In this document: positions 1 through 5,959 of the stretch, piece by piece
How positions within the stretch are numbered: the stretch's first letter is position 1
Layout of the letters: each line of letters begins with the position of its first letter
Assembly (NCBI GenBank): GCA_949289625.1
Contig: CASEPH010000010.1
Coordinates: 1-8,787, forward strand
Length of the DNA: 8,787 bases
Direction of reading: 5' to 3'
DNA from: an uncultured Clostridia bacterium
Lineage (GTDB): Bacteria; Bacillota_A; Clostridia; Oscillospirales; Oscillospiraceae
Position numbers and translations under genes: made by a program
The notes under the pieces: generated by a model
Databases searched by the model: none
Told to the model about the DNA's origin: nothing
What the model saw: the letters and a program-made list of their open reading frames with translations, nothing else

Positions 1-2
1 TG

Positions 3-278
3 CAAATCGGCCGGGCCCACGGCGTGCCGGTAAAAATCCTGTGCGATACAGCCCACCGCATCGAGCGTGAGGGTGCCGAGACGCTGGTTTTTGACAAGGG
101 TGCCGACAGCGTAAACTTCGCCCTGGTCAGGCAGCAATCAAGAATCCTCGCAAGTAATTACGTTGGACTCTTGGAACTCACGCTCAGCTTAGAGGATGCG
201 CAAGTATTCCAAAAAGCACACAACAGCGTGATAAAACCAAGCCGGTGGCGTGATATCGGCTTGGAGATCTACCTGTAA
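3..278 (+). pseudogene. Truncated DUF188 (YaiI/YqxD-like) fragment fused in frame to an unrelated tail
   Basis: The frame is open from the window edge, so the true start is missing. Codons at about 3-131 resemble the middle of DUF188/YaiI-YqxD proteins (small PIN-like proteins of uncertain function): the stretches HGVPVKILCDTAH and FDKGADSVNFALV match the family pattern of a 'PV.LLCDT.H' strand followed by 'GADAVDFALV'. The family then normally continues with a 'GDIVVTQDYG' segment. Here that is absent: from about position 132 the frame continues with a sequence I do not recognise, ending SRWRDIGLEIYL and stop at 276-278. The tail stop lies six bases before a strong terminator, so the tail may be the native 3' end of another gene joined by chance in frame. 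The family call is from memory of the motif; the break point is approximate. It could also be a sequence join artefact. Confidence 0.55.
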
Positions 279-284
279 TACGCC

Positions 285-324
285 AATCCCCCTGCTACTG
301 ATTTCAGTTGCAGGGGGATTTTTT
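285..324 (+). terminator. Strong rho-independent terminator
   Basis: An 11-bp perfect stem, AATCCCCCTGC (285-295) with GCAGGGGGATT (310-320), is extended across a T-T mismatch by a second 5-bp stem, ACTGA/TCAGT, around a TT loop. The 3' side runs into six T residues (319-324). It starts six bases after the stop at 276-278, so it ends transcription of the + strand reading frame before it. This is one of the clearest signals in the left part. Confidence 0.92.
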
Positions 325-348
325 ATGCCTACTTTTTGTTCAAAAGGC

Positions 349-368
349 GATTTTGGGCCCGGAAAATC
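349..368. repeat. Inverted repeat GATTTT-N8-AAAATC
   Basis: Six-base arms GATTTT (349-354) and AAAATC (363-368) flank GGGCCCGG. It lies in the spacer between the terminator and the ParB-like fragment. A similar ATTTTTGGGC string recurs at about 405-414. It could be an operator or partition-type binding site for the neighbouring ParB-like protein, but nothing shows binding; it does not match the canonical parS 16-mer. Confidence 0.4.
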
Positions 369-379
369 TGGAATTTCTG

Positions 380-409
380 AAAATGTACCCGTTTTTTCGT
401 ATACATTTT
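380..409. repeat. Inverted repeat AAAATGTA-N14-TACATTTT
   Basis: Perfect 8-base arms AAAATGTA (380-387) and TACATTTT (402-409) flank an AT-rich centre that contains a TATACA string (400-405), a possible weak -10. It sits about 60 bp before the ParB-like start at 467, where a promoter/operator would be expected. The rest of 279-466 holds no gene that I can support. Confidence 0.4.
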
Positions 410-466
410 TGGGCACAAAACGCCTCTTGCAAGCCTTATTTTTACCAAGAAAGGAAGCGTATTGTC

Positions 467-757
467 ATGGTAGAAAACCAAGTCCAAAACCCACCGGCTG
501 AAAAAGTAATCGCTCTTTCAGCCAGTCTGCTGGAACCCTTTCAAGGGCATCCCTTCCGGGTGGCCAGCGGCGAGGAGATGGAACAACTGAAGGAAAACAT
601 CCGGGAGTACGGTGTTTTATCGCCACTGCTGGTCCGCCCCCGTGGGGATGGCCGCTATATGTCCGTATTGCAGATACTACAATGGGGGCCAGAACAGATG
701 TGGCATCGGCAATGGAATATCTGCGTGTATGGAAGAAAAATTATATTGAATGGTTAG
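467..757 (+). pseudogene. ParB/Spo0J-like N-terminal domain, truncated
   Basis: ParB/RepB/Spo0J proteins bind centromere-like DNA and act in segregation of chromosomes, plasmids and integrative elements. The ATG at 467 follows an AAGGAA ribosome site (451-456). Residues 1-64 show the start of a ParB N-domain: a polar head, a segment 'SLLEPFQGHPFRV', then 'EMEQLKENIREYGVLSPLLVRP' split over residues about 37-58, ending at GDGRY. The family continues with a 'ISGHRR' motif, which is missing. After about 658 the frame carries some 32 unrelated residues to the stop at 755-757, while a different frame becomes protein-like. The gene is therefore broken; full ParB proteins are roughly 250-300 aa. ParB genes of this style are common on integrative conjugative elements, which suggests a mobile-element remnant. 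Confidence 0.72.
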
Positions 758-807
758 AGCATTCAGGACAGGATTTTTCAAGAACGGAGGCACTACTAAA
801 TGGCTGA
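661..807 (+). pseudogene. C-terminal fragment of an unrecognised protein
   Basis: Starting just after the ParB-like homology ends, a shifted frame reads as plausible protein to a stop at 805-807 (ATG at 682, then e.g. ASAMEYLRVWKKNYIEWLEH and an acidic/polar end). It lacks a ribosome site at its only ATGs and begins abruptly, so it looks like the 3' end of a gene whose 5' part is absent. It overlaps by 8 bases the next start at 800, with that gene's GGAGG inside it, the usual arrangement of coupled genes in one operon. If the next start is hsdS, this could be the end of the gene preceding hsdS in a type I restriction-modification operon, but I do not recognise an HsdM C-terminus. Confidence 0.4.
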
Positions 808-931
808 ATTTAAAGATTTGGTTGAAAAATTTTGCCCTAGCAAGAGGTGCTGCCGCCCTGCACGCCGAACCACACAGCGATTAATCTTTGCAGGGCTTCA
901 CCTCCCTCTCTTTCACCATATTTCCCGATAG
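800..931 (+). pseudogene. Start of an HsdS-like gene, cut after about 13 codons
   Basis: ATG at 800 has a good ribosome site (GGAGG at 786-790, 9 bases before). The first 13 residues MAEFKDLVEKFCP resemble the beginning of many type I restriction-modification specificity subunits, which open with a short helix and a 'CP(D/N)GVE' motif. After FCP the expected GVE is absent and the frame continues with Cys/Arg-rich sequence unlike HsdS, stopping at 929-931. So only the first 39-40 bases look native. HsdS proteins are about 400 aa. The identification rests on a very short motif and is tentative; the ribosome site plus overlap with the previous frame is firmer evidence that this is a real start. 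Confidence 0.38.
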
Positions 932-1123
932 AAGCCGCCCACAGACAGTTGCGAGTTCTAATCGTGGGCTTGCATATTGTGTGCAACGGTTTTGAGGCGA
1001 TAAGCAGGGAAATCTCCCGGGATTCGTATTCTTGCAATTCCATTGCTGTTCTCTATACAATAGGATTGCCCAATTCCGTTCGTCAAACGAACAAAAACAA
1101 GAATAATGCTTTGTGCCGTATTG
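839..1123. other. Unassigned stretch with inverted repeats
   Basis: No gene can be supported here. On the - strand an ATG at 1043 opens 68 codons (MELQEYESREISLLIA...) ending at 837, and another - strand frame ends ...MVKEREVKPCKD; both have protein-like stretches but neither has a clear family or strong ribosome site. An 8-base inverted repeat GCCCTGCA (855-862)/TGCAGGGC (889-896) could form a hairpin. A GTTCGT-CAA-ACGAAC palindrome (1078-1092) contains a TTGACG string on the - strand, 18 bases before TATTGT, a weak promoter-like pair. This is probably another remnant of accessory DNA. Confidence 0.4.
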
Positions 1124-1124
1124 C

Positions 1125-1162
1125 AAAAAAGCCCCCTGCGCCGCCGATGCGGTGCGGGGGCT
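1125..1162 (-). terminator. Rho-independent terminator of the sugar locus
   Basis: On the - strand, AGCCCCC (1162-1156) pairs with GGGGGCT (1136-1130) around a GC-rich inner stem, followed directly by a T run (the A run at 1125-1130 on +). It lies 8 bases after the GH32 stop codon and closes the carbohydrate transcription unit. Confidence 0.88.
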
Positions 1163-1170
1163 GGTATTCA

Positions 1171-2523
1171 TCACACAAAGGAAAAGGCCATGGGGCGCAG
1201 GGGCTGTACTGTGGCATCGGCTCCCTGCAGGCAGATGGAGATGGTCGGTTCCAATGGGTAGAATCTGGTGGAAAAGACAGTGCTGCCCCCGTTGCAGTAG
1301 ATTTCCAACGAAGCACGGTCAGCCACCAAATCCACCGTCAGCGGGCCTGATTCGCACACCGCACAGCGAACAGTGCGCCCGCCACCCAAGGCCTCATCCG
1401 AAAAGCGAAGGTTCAGCCGTTGGTTTATGCGTTCCAGATGCAGGCCGTCGGCCAGCGTCAGGGTAAAGGAGCCGGAGGCGGTTATCCACAACCGAAAGGG
1501 CAGCGGCACTGTGGCGGGCTTCCCCGCTGTCAGGCTCATGGGTTGCCCCTCTGCCAGCGCCTCCAACTCCCGGGCAGGGAGCTGACGCAGACCCTCCGGG
1601 CCGACCTCGATCTCTCGGGGCAACGTCAAACAGTGCTGCCAGCCCAGCGCGGCGGTGGGGTTGTGGTACTCTGCATCAGGCACCCCCATCCAACCTATAA
1701 GCAGGATGCGGCCGTCCGGGACCTGCAGCGTCTGGGGGGCGTAGAAGTCAAAGCCCTTGTCCCACTCCGCAAAGTTGCCCAGCGTACCGGTCTCCAGATC
1801 CCCTTCCAAAGCAAAGTACCCGCTCTGATGCCGGTTCTGATTTTCCGTCTCCCCATGGGGCAAACCCTGAGGGCAAACGCTGAGCCAGCGGCGGCCGTTC
1901 AGCAAGATGTGGTCGGGGCACTCCCACATATAGCCGAATGCAGGCGTAGGTTCCAGCACCCGGGCTAGCTCCCAAACCAGACCGTCAGGACTCCGGTAGA
2001 GCAGCACCCGCCCGGCATCCGCCAGACTGCGAGCGCCCAGCAGCATATACCATCGGTTTCCTTCTCGCCAGACCTTAGGGTCGCGCACATGAAGGGAGCA
2101 GTCGGCAGGATAATCGACGCTTGCCATGAGCCGCTGCTTTGGCCCCACATGGATGCCGTCGGTGGTCGTGGTCAGCAGAGTGTTGGACTCCCGCCCGGTA
2201 TGGATATAGTCGTAAGGACCGGCGTGTTTCACATTGCCGGTGTAATACAGCCGCAGCTTGTCACCATAGGGCACCCCGCAGCCCGAGTAGGCACCATTCT
2301 GTTCCCAGACGGTGTCCGGCAGGATTGATTCGCCGGTAAATGTCCAGTGCAGCAGATCGGGACTCTGCCAATGCCCCCAGCCCTTGGCCGAGGTTCCCTC
2401 GGCACTGTCGGGGGCATACTGGAAAAACACATGGTACAATCCACAAAAAAAGCACAGTCCGTTTGGGTCGTTGAGCCAGCCCAGCGGGGGCTCCAGATGA
2501 AGGGCCTGACGCCAGTTTGTCAT
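1171..2523 (-). CDS. scrB: GH32 sucrose / sucrose-6-phosphate hydrolase
   Basis: Cytoplasmic beta-fructofuranosidase, 450 aa, with no signal peptide. In a PTS locus its expected substrate is sucrose-6-phosphate, giving glucose-6-phosphate and fructose. The GH32 five-bladed propeller motifs are present: WLNDPNG with nucleophile Asp19, FQYAPDS (34-40), RDPKVW with transition-state Asp148, and ECPD with acid/base Glu201; LIGWMG follows further on. The C-terminal part is the usual beta-sandwich. Length is slightly below the typical 470-490 aa. The frame is open upstream to 2700, but the start is placed at ATG 2523 because AAAGGAG (2533-2539) lies 9 bases before it and the GH32 N-terminal motif begins right after. 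It is the last gene of the locus. A terminator separates it from lacI, so it depends on read-through or on a promoter I cannot see. Free sucrose or fructooligosaccharides are alternative substrates. Confidence 0.93.
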   Translation of the reverse strand: MTNWRQALHLEPPLGWLNDPNGLCFFCGLYHVFFQYAPDSAEGTSAKGWGHWQSPDLLHWTFTGESILPDTVWEQNGAYSGCGVPYGDKLRLYYTGNVKHAGPYDYIHTGRESNTLLTTTTDGIHVGPKQRLMASVDYPADCSLHVRDPKVWREGNRWYMLLGARSLADAGRVLLYRSPDGLVWELARVLEPTPAFGYMWECPDHILLNGRRWLSVCPQGLPHGETENQNRHQSGYFALEGDLETGTLGNFAEWDKGFDFYAPQTLQVPDGRILLIGWMGVPDAEYHNPTAALGWQHCLTLPREIEVGPEGLRQLPARELEALAEGQPMSLTAGKPATVPLPFRLWITASGSFTLTLADGLHLERINQRLNLRFSDEALGGGRTVRCAVCESGPLTVDLVADRASLEIYCNGGSTVFSTRFYPLEPTISICLQGADATVQPLRPMAFSFV

Positions 2524-2557
2524 AACAAGTATCTCCTTTGTTTTACAAAAAGCAGAA

Positions 2558-2571
2558 GGCGGCAGTCCGCC
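2558..2571 (-). other. Small hairpin in the leader of the GH32 gene
   Basis: GGCGG-ACTG-CCGCC on the - strand, followed by TTCTGCTTTTTG, lies between the lacI terminator and the GH32 ribosome site. The stem is only 5 bp (AAGG/CCTT flanks can extend it alternatively) and the T run is displaced, so it is at best a weak terminator or an mRNA-stabilising or attenuating element. Confidence 0.3.
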
Positions 2572-2602
2572 CACCTTCCCGCAAAACTTTAATCGACATA
2601 GC

Positions 2603-2644
2603 AAAAGCCTCCCGTAGTAGTTTTCTTCTACCGCAGGAGGCTTT
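2603..2644 (-). terminator. Intrinsic terminator between lacI and GH32 gene
   Basis: AAAGCCTCC (2604-2612) pairs with GGAGGCTTT (2636-2644); an inner GTAG/CTAC can also pair around an A-rich loop. On the - strand the stem is followed by TTTT then GC, a short T run, so some read-through is plausible. The hairpin ends lacI messages and could limit expression of the downstream hydrolase. The inverted stem is also compatible with weak + strand function, but no + strand gene needs it. Confidence 0.75.
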
Positions 2645-2684
2645 CTTTCCTGGTATTTTTCCCGGCTTGGTATGGTAAGCCTCT

Positions 2685-3683
2685 TTATTCTTTCCAACAT
2701 AGGGTGCTTTCACGAGCTGCCACCCTGGAAGGCATCTCGTACATACGGGCGGGGGACGGCTCCCGGATCTGTTCCAGCAGGACGTCCACCGCTTTTTGGG
2801 CGATTTCCTGCAAGGGCTGTGCCACTGAGGTAAGTTTCGGGTTCATCTCCTTGGCCAGCAGGGAATTGTCAAATCCGGAAATAGCAACATCCTGAGGGAC
2901 CGACAATCCCAATTCCCGAAAAGCGGCTACCGCCTCACAAGCTGTGATATCGTCATTGGCCAGAAACGCCTCGGCTCGGATTCCATGCTCTGTGGCATAG
3001 CGTTTGACGTTGGCGAAGACTTGATTGGCGTTCATATTGGCAGGGGCTTTGCATTCGATTACATCTGTCAGTTTCACGCGGTTTTCCTGCAGATAGTCCC
3101 GGAGTCCTTCGTACTTGAGGGCTGAGGTCGACTGCTGGATGGGGCCAATATAGCCGATCCGCTGAAAGCCTAGACTCAAAAAGTGTTTGGCGATCTGTGC
3201 TCCTCCCTCGTAATGGGAGATGTAGATCGAGCAGAACCCTTCCACCCGCTTGGTGATCATAACGGTAGGAATATTCAATTTGTGGTACGCCGCAGGGCTT
3301 TCCTCCACGGATACCGGCACCGCAATCACGCCATCCACCTGCCGCTGCCGGAGCTTGTTCAGGATGTTCTTTTCCTTCTCCAGACTGCGGCAGGTATTAC
3401 AGATCAACGTGCTGTACCCGGCGTAAAAGGCCTGACTCTCAATGGACTCCAGAATCTCGCTGAAAAACGGGTAGGCAATTTCTGGGACCACCACCGCAAG
3501 AATGTTGCTGCGGTTTCCGGCAAGGCTCTGGGCCACAAGATTGGGCTGGTAGCCCAGCTTATCCACCCAGTAGAGCACCTTTTGCCGTGTGGCTGCGGTT
3601 ACGGAAGGATGGTTTGCCAGCACCCGGGATACCGTTGCACGGGATACTCCGGCATGCTCTGCCACCTGTTGCATATTGACCAC
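2685..3683 (-). CDS. LacI/GalR-family transcriptional repressor
   Basis: A 332-aa DNA-binding regulator. Residues 4-25 form the LacI helix-turn-helix (QQVAEHAGVSRATVSRVLAN), residues about 50-57 (LVAQSLAG) are the hinge helix, and from ILAVVVPEI (61) to the end runs the periplasmic-binding-protein-like sugar domain with the usual DGVI, PTVMI, GFQRIGYIGP and AISGFDNS landmarks. The start is GTG at 3683: AAGAAGGG (3692-3699) is 8 bases upstream, whereas the internal ATG at 3674 would be 17 bases away. It sits between the galactosidase and hydrolase genes and has its own perfect-consensus promoter overlapping the end of the galactosidase gene. The most likely role is local control of this sucrose/alpha-galactoside locus, in the manner of ScrR/SacR/RafR; the inducing sugar cannot be told from sequence. 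Confidence 0.93.
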   Translation of the reverse strand: MVNMQQVAEHAGVSRATVSRVLANHPSVTAATRQKVLYWVDKLGYQPNLVAQSLAGNRSNILAVVVPEIAYPFFSEILESIESQAFYAGYSTLICNTCRSLEKEKNILNKLRQRQVDGVIAVPVSVEESPAAYHKLNIPTVMITKRVEGFCSIYISHYEGGAQIAKHFLSLGFQRIGYIGPIQQSTSALKYEGLRDYLQENRVKLTDVIECKAPANMNANQVFANVKRYATEHGIRAEAFLANDDITACEAVAAFRELGLSVPQDVAISGFDNSLLAKEMNPKLTSVAQPLQEIAQKAVDVLLEQIREPSPARMYEMPSRVAARESTLCWKE

Positions 3684-3702
3684 CCATCGTACCCTTCTTT
3701 CT

Positions 3703-3718
3703 GAGCTATATTATGCTC
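3703..3718. promoter_or_regulatory. Operator-like inverted repeat at the lacI promoter
   Basis: TGAGC-N8-GCTCA (3702-3719 including flanks) gives 5-bp arms directly downstream of the -10 box, covering the expected transcription start. Its position suits repressor binding, possibly autoregulation. The sequence starting at the -10 box matches the PTS promoter at 16 of 24 positions, so a shared regulator is plausible. Confidence 0.5.
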
Positions 3719-3747
3719 ATTATAGAAGATGCACTCAGGGCTGTCAA
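3719..3747 (-). promoter_or_regulatory. Perfect sigma-70/sigma-A promoter for lacI
   Basis: On the - strand TTGACA (3747-3742) and TATAAT (3724-3719) are separated by exactly 17 bases, a full consensus match. The -35 box overlaps the stop codon of the alpha-galactosidase gene (3744-3746). The predicted start is about 30 bases before the GTG of lacI. Confidence 0.88.
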
Positions 3748-5945
3748 GCATGGGTAGCCTCCACCCGGCGTAGTAGCCACTGCCGAGCAAAGGCATCGGT
3801 ACGGATACGGCCCAACGCAAGGCCCACCTCTGCCAGCTCACGGCCAGAACGCACCCAGCCTTCCTCCTCGTCATAATAGAAGGCGTCCGGTTCCAGTCCG
3901 CGTAGCCGCAGCCGCCGGGTGATGGTGTTAGGGCACATACACTTTTGCACATAGGTCACAAAAGCCTGCTCACCATTCTGAGAAGAGAACATCCAAGCGT
4001 ATTCATTGCCGTCTTCCAGTCCCTTTAAGCGGTACAGTCTCCCCTGCTGCACGGTTACACGCAGTTGCTTGTAACGGCCAACAGCGTCTTGTAACTCGGC
4101 GTGTTCCTCTGGTGAAAGGTCGGAGGGGTCCATTTCCAGTCCCAGACTACCCGCCATGGCAACGGCAGCTCGGGTCTGCAGGGGCAGGCTACGGCCGGTC
4201 TGATGATTGGGTACCGCAGAGATGTGGCAGCTCATGGCCTCTGCCGGGATAGTCAGGGAAGCCCCGTACTGGATGGGCAGACGTTCCAGCGCATCGGTAT
4301 CGTCGCTGATCCAGATCTGGGATACATAATAGAGCATTCCTGGATCGGTGCGGCCACCTCCGCCAGCACAGCCTTCCAGCAATACCTGAGGGAACTCAGT
4401 AGTCAGCCGGTCCAGTACGCGGTAGAGCCCCAGCATATAGCGGTGCGCCTGCTCCTTCTGGCGATTTGCCGGGAGCCAGAGGGACCCAAGGTTGGTAAAG
4501 TTGCGGTTCATATCCCATTTGATATAGGAGATGGGATAGTTGGACAACAGCAGAGAGATGGTCTCAATCAGATGGTCGCACACCGCCGGGTTGCTCAGGT
4601 CCAGCACATACTCATCTCGAGATTTTTCGATTCGACGGCCTGGTGCCTGAATGACCCAGTCGGGATGGGCGCGGTACAGGTCGCTGTCGGGCGAGACCAT
4701 CTCCGGCTCCAGCCACAGGCCGAAGGCGATTTTCTTGTCGTGGACTCCCCGAATCAGTTCCTCCAAACCGCCGCCCAATTTTTCCCGGTAGGGCACCCAA
4801 TCCCCCACCGAGGAGCTGGTGTCATCCCGGTGGCCAAACCAGCCGTCATCCAGCACAAAGAGTTCCGCGCCCACATCCGCCGCCTGCCCGGCCAGCCGGG
4901 TCAGGCTTTCCCCCGTAAACTGGAAGTAGCTTGCCTCCCAGCTGTTGAGCAGGACAGGACGGGGCTTGCCAGCAAAGGCGCGGGGCAGCAGGCAATCACG
5001 ATAGAGGGCATGGAATCGTTGGGACATCTCTCCCAGCCCCTGCTCCGAATGGATCAGTACCGCCTCGGGCGTAGCAAAGGATTCCCCGGGCTCCAGAGTC
5101 CAGCCAAAATCAAAGGGGTGCAGCCCCATCTGGAACCGAGTGTTCTGATGCATGTCCACCTGAGCGGAGGCAAGAAAATTACCGCTGTAGACAAAATGCA
5201 GAGCATACACTTCCCCGTGTGTTTCATCGGTGCCGGGGTCAACTAGAGCGGCAAAAGGATTGTGGGCGTGACTGCTGGCCCCCCGCATGCTTCCCACCGA
5301 CAGGCATCCCTGACGAACCGGCTGGCGGCAGATGTGACTTTCCCGGGCCCAGGCACCGTCCAGATAGAGGAAATCCCAGCGATTGTCGGGTAGATCCATA
5401 CTCACCGAGCAAATTCGATCGATTTGGAACGGTGCACTACCGTGATTTTCCACCCGTATCGACTGTGTCAGTGCATCATGGGCAGCAAAGACCGTCAGGA
5501 CAATAACCACATCGGTCCCCTGTACCTCATCGTGAAGCTGCAGTTCCAGAGTCTCGGTCTCCTCATCCGGGCGCACCATGGGCAGCCCGGGCAGCTGATG
5601 TTTGCCGCGGTAGATGCGGTGCCCCACACAGCGCAGGTCGGTAACCCGAGAGCCATCGGCATAGGTAAAGGCGAAGGCCGGCATCCGCAGATCGGTATAG
5701 CCGTAGGAAGGATAGAGCTGCGGCAGCTGTTCTAGTTTGAAATCCTTGCGCCCGTCGGCATCCGCAAGATAACTGGCCCGGGGAATTTCGGCCACCAGAT
5801 AGCTGAGATCCGATGGGGGAATTCGGCTGCCCCAATAGGGTGCGAGAAGAAAGCCGTGGGTGTCCTGCTGTACCACCAGCGTTGTGTTGCGGGTAGATAG
5901 AAAGAAGAACTGGTTGCCAGACTCTGTTTGTAGAATTTGAATCAC
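3744..5945 (-). CDS. GH36 alpha-galactosidase
   Basis: Cytoplasmic alpha-galactosidase, 733 aa, releasing galactose from melibiose/raffinose-type sugars. An N-terminal beta-supersandwich (about 1-320) precedes the (beta/alpha)8 catalytic domain. Visible motifs are NSWEASYF (334-341), DDGWFG (366-371), GLWLEPEMVSPDSDLY (409-424), YIKWDMNR with nucleophile Asp478, EGCAGGGGR (524-532), ISDDTD with acid/base Asp548, and CHISAVPNHQTGR (573-585). The Asp positions coincide with those I recall for Geobacillus AgaA (Asp478/Asp548). The start is chosen as GTG 5945, since AAGGAGG (5953-5959) lies 7 bases upstream; a TTG at 5951 would be one base from it. The gene starts 12 bp after the PTS gene, in the same transcript. 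Length is typical of bacterial GH36. It has no signal peptide, so its substrate must be imported. Gene symbol left open (agaA/rafA/galA-type). Confidence 0.95.
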   Translation of the reverse strand: MIQILQTESGNQFFFLSTRNTTLVVQQDTHGFLLAPYWGSRIPPSDLSYLVAEIPRASYLADADGRKDFKLEQLPQLYPSYGYTDLRMPAFAFTYADGSRVTDLRCVGHRIYRGKHQLPGLPMVRPDEETETLELQLHDEVQGTDVVIVLTVFAAHDALTQSIRVENHGSAPFQIDRICSVSMDLPDNRWDFLYLDGAWARESHICRQPVRQGCLSVGSMRGASSHAHNPFAALVDPGTDETHGEVYALHFVYSGNFLASAQVDMHQNTRFQMGLHPFDFGWTLEPGESFATPEAVLIHSEQGLGEMSQRFHALYRDCLLPRAFAGKPRPVLLNSWEASYFQFTGESLTRLAGQAADVGAELFVLDDGWFGHRDDTSSSVGDWVPYREKLGGGLEELIRGVHDKKIAFGLWLEPEMVSPDSDLYRAHPDWVIQAPGRRIEKSRDEYVLDLSNPAVCDHLIETISLLLSNYPISYIKWDMNRNFTNLGSLWLPANRQKEQAHRYMLGLYRVLDRLTTEFPQVLLEGCAGGGGRTDPGMLYYVSQIWISDDTDALERLPIQYGASLTIPAEAMSCHISAVPNHQTGRSLPLQTRAAVAMAGSLGLEMDPSDLSPEEHAELQDAVGRYKQLRVTVQQGRLYRLKGLEDGNEYAWMFSSQNGEQAFVTYVQKCMCPNTITRRLRLRGLEPDAFYYDEEEGWVRSGRELAEVGLALGRIRTDAFARQWLLRRVEATHA

Positions 5946-5952
5946 AGGCAAG

Positions 5953-5959
5953 CCTCCTT
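5953..5959 (-). promoter_or_regulatory. Ribosome site of the alpha-galactosidase gene overlapping the PTS stop codon
   Basis: AAGGAGG on the - strand covers part of the TAA (5960-5958) that ends the EIIBC gene. Ribosomes finishing EIIBC therefore clear or occupy this site, which suggests translational coupling. It decides the GTG start at 5945 (7-base spacing). Confidence 0.8.

Noticed and set aside
1078..1092. GTTCGT-CAA-ACGAAC as a LexA/SOS box
   Set aside because: The Gram-positive SOS box has GAAC then GTTC; here the order is reversed, so it is only a generic palindrome.
663..1125. Direct repeat CCGTATTGCA at 663-672 and 1116-1125 as mobile-element ends
   Set aside because: A single 10-base repeat in about 1.1 kb is expected by chance, and no transposase or terminal inverted repeats accompany it.
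1420..1968. + strand open frame opposite the GH32 gene
   Set aside because: Antisense to conserved GH32 sequence, low-complexity composition, no initiation signal.
2524..2700. N-terminal extension of the GH32 frame up to 2700
   Set aside because: The extension covers the lacI terminator and the end of lacI, while a good ribosome site precedes the ATG at 2523.
4203..5246. Long + strand open frame (347 codons) opposite the alpha-galactosidase gene
   Set aside because: It is antisense to a strongly conserved GH36 catalytic domain, has no recognisable motif and no ribosome site; a by-product of GC-rich codon use.
5946..5951. TTG start for the alpha-galactosidase at 5951
   Set aside because: Only one base from the AAGGAGG; the GTG at 5945 has normal 7-base spacing and gives the catalytic Asp numbering known for the family.
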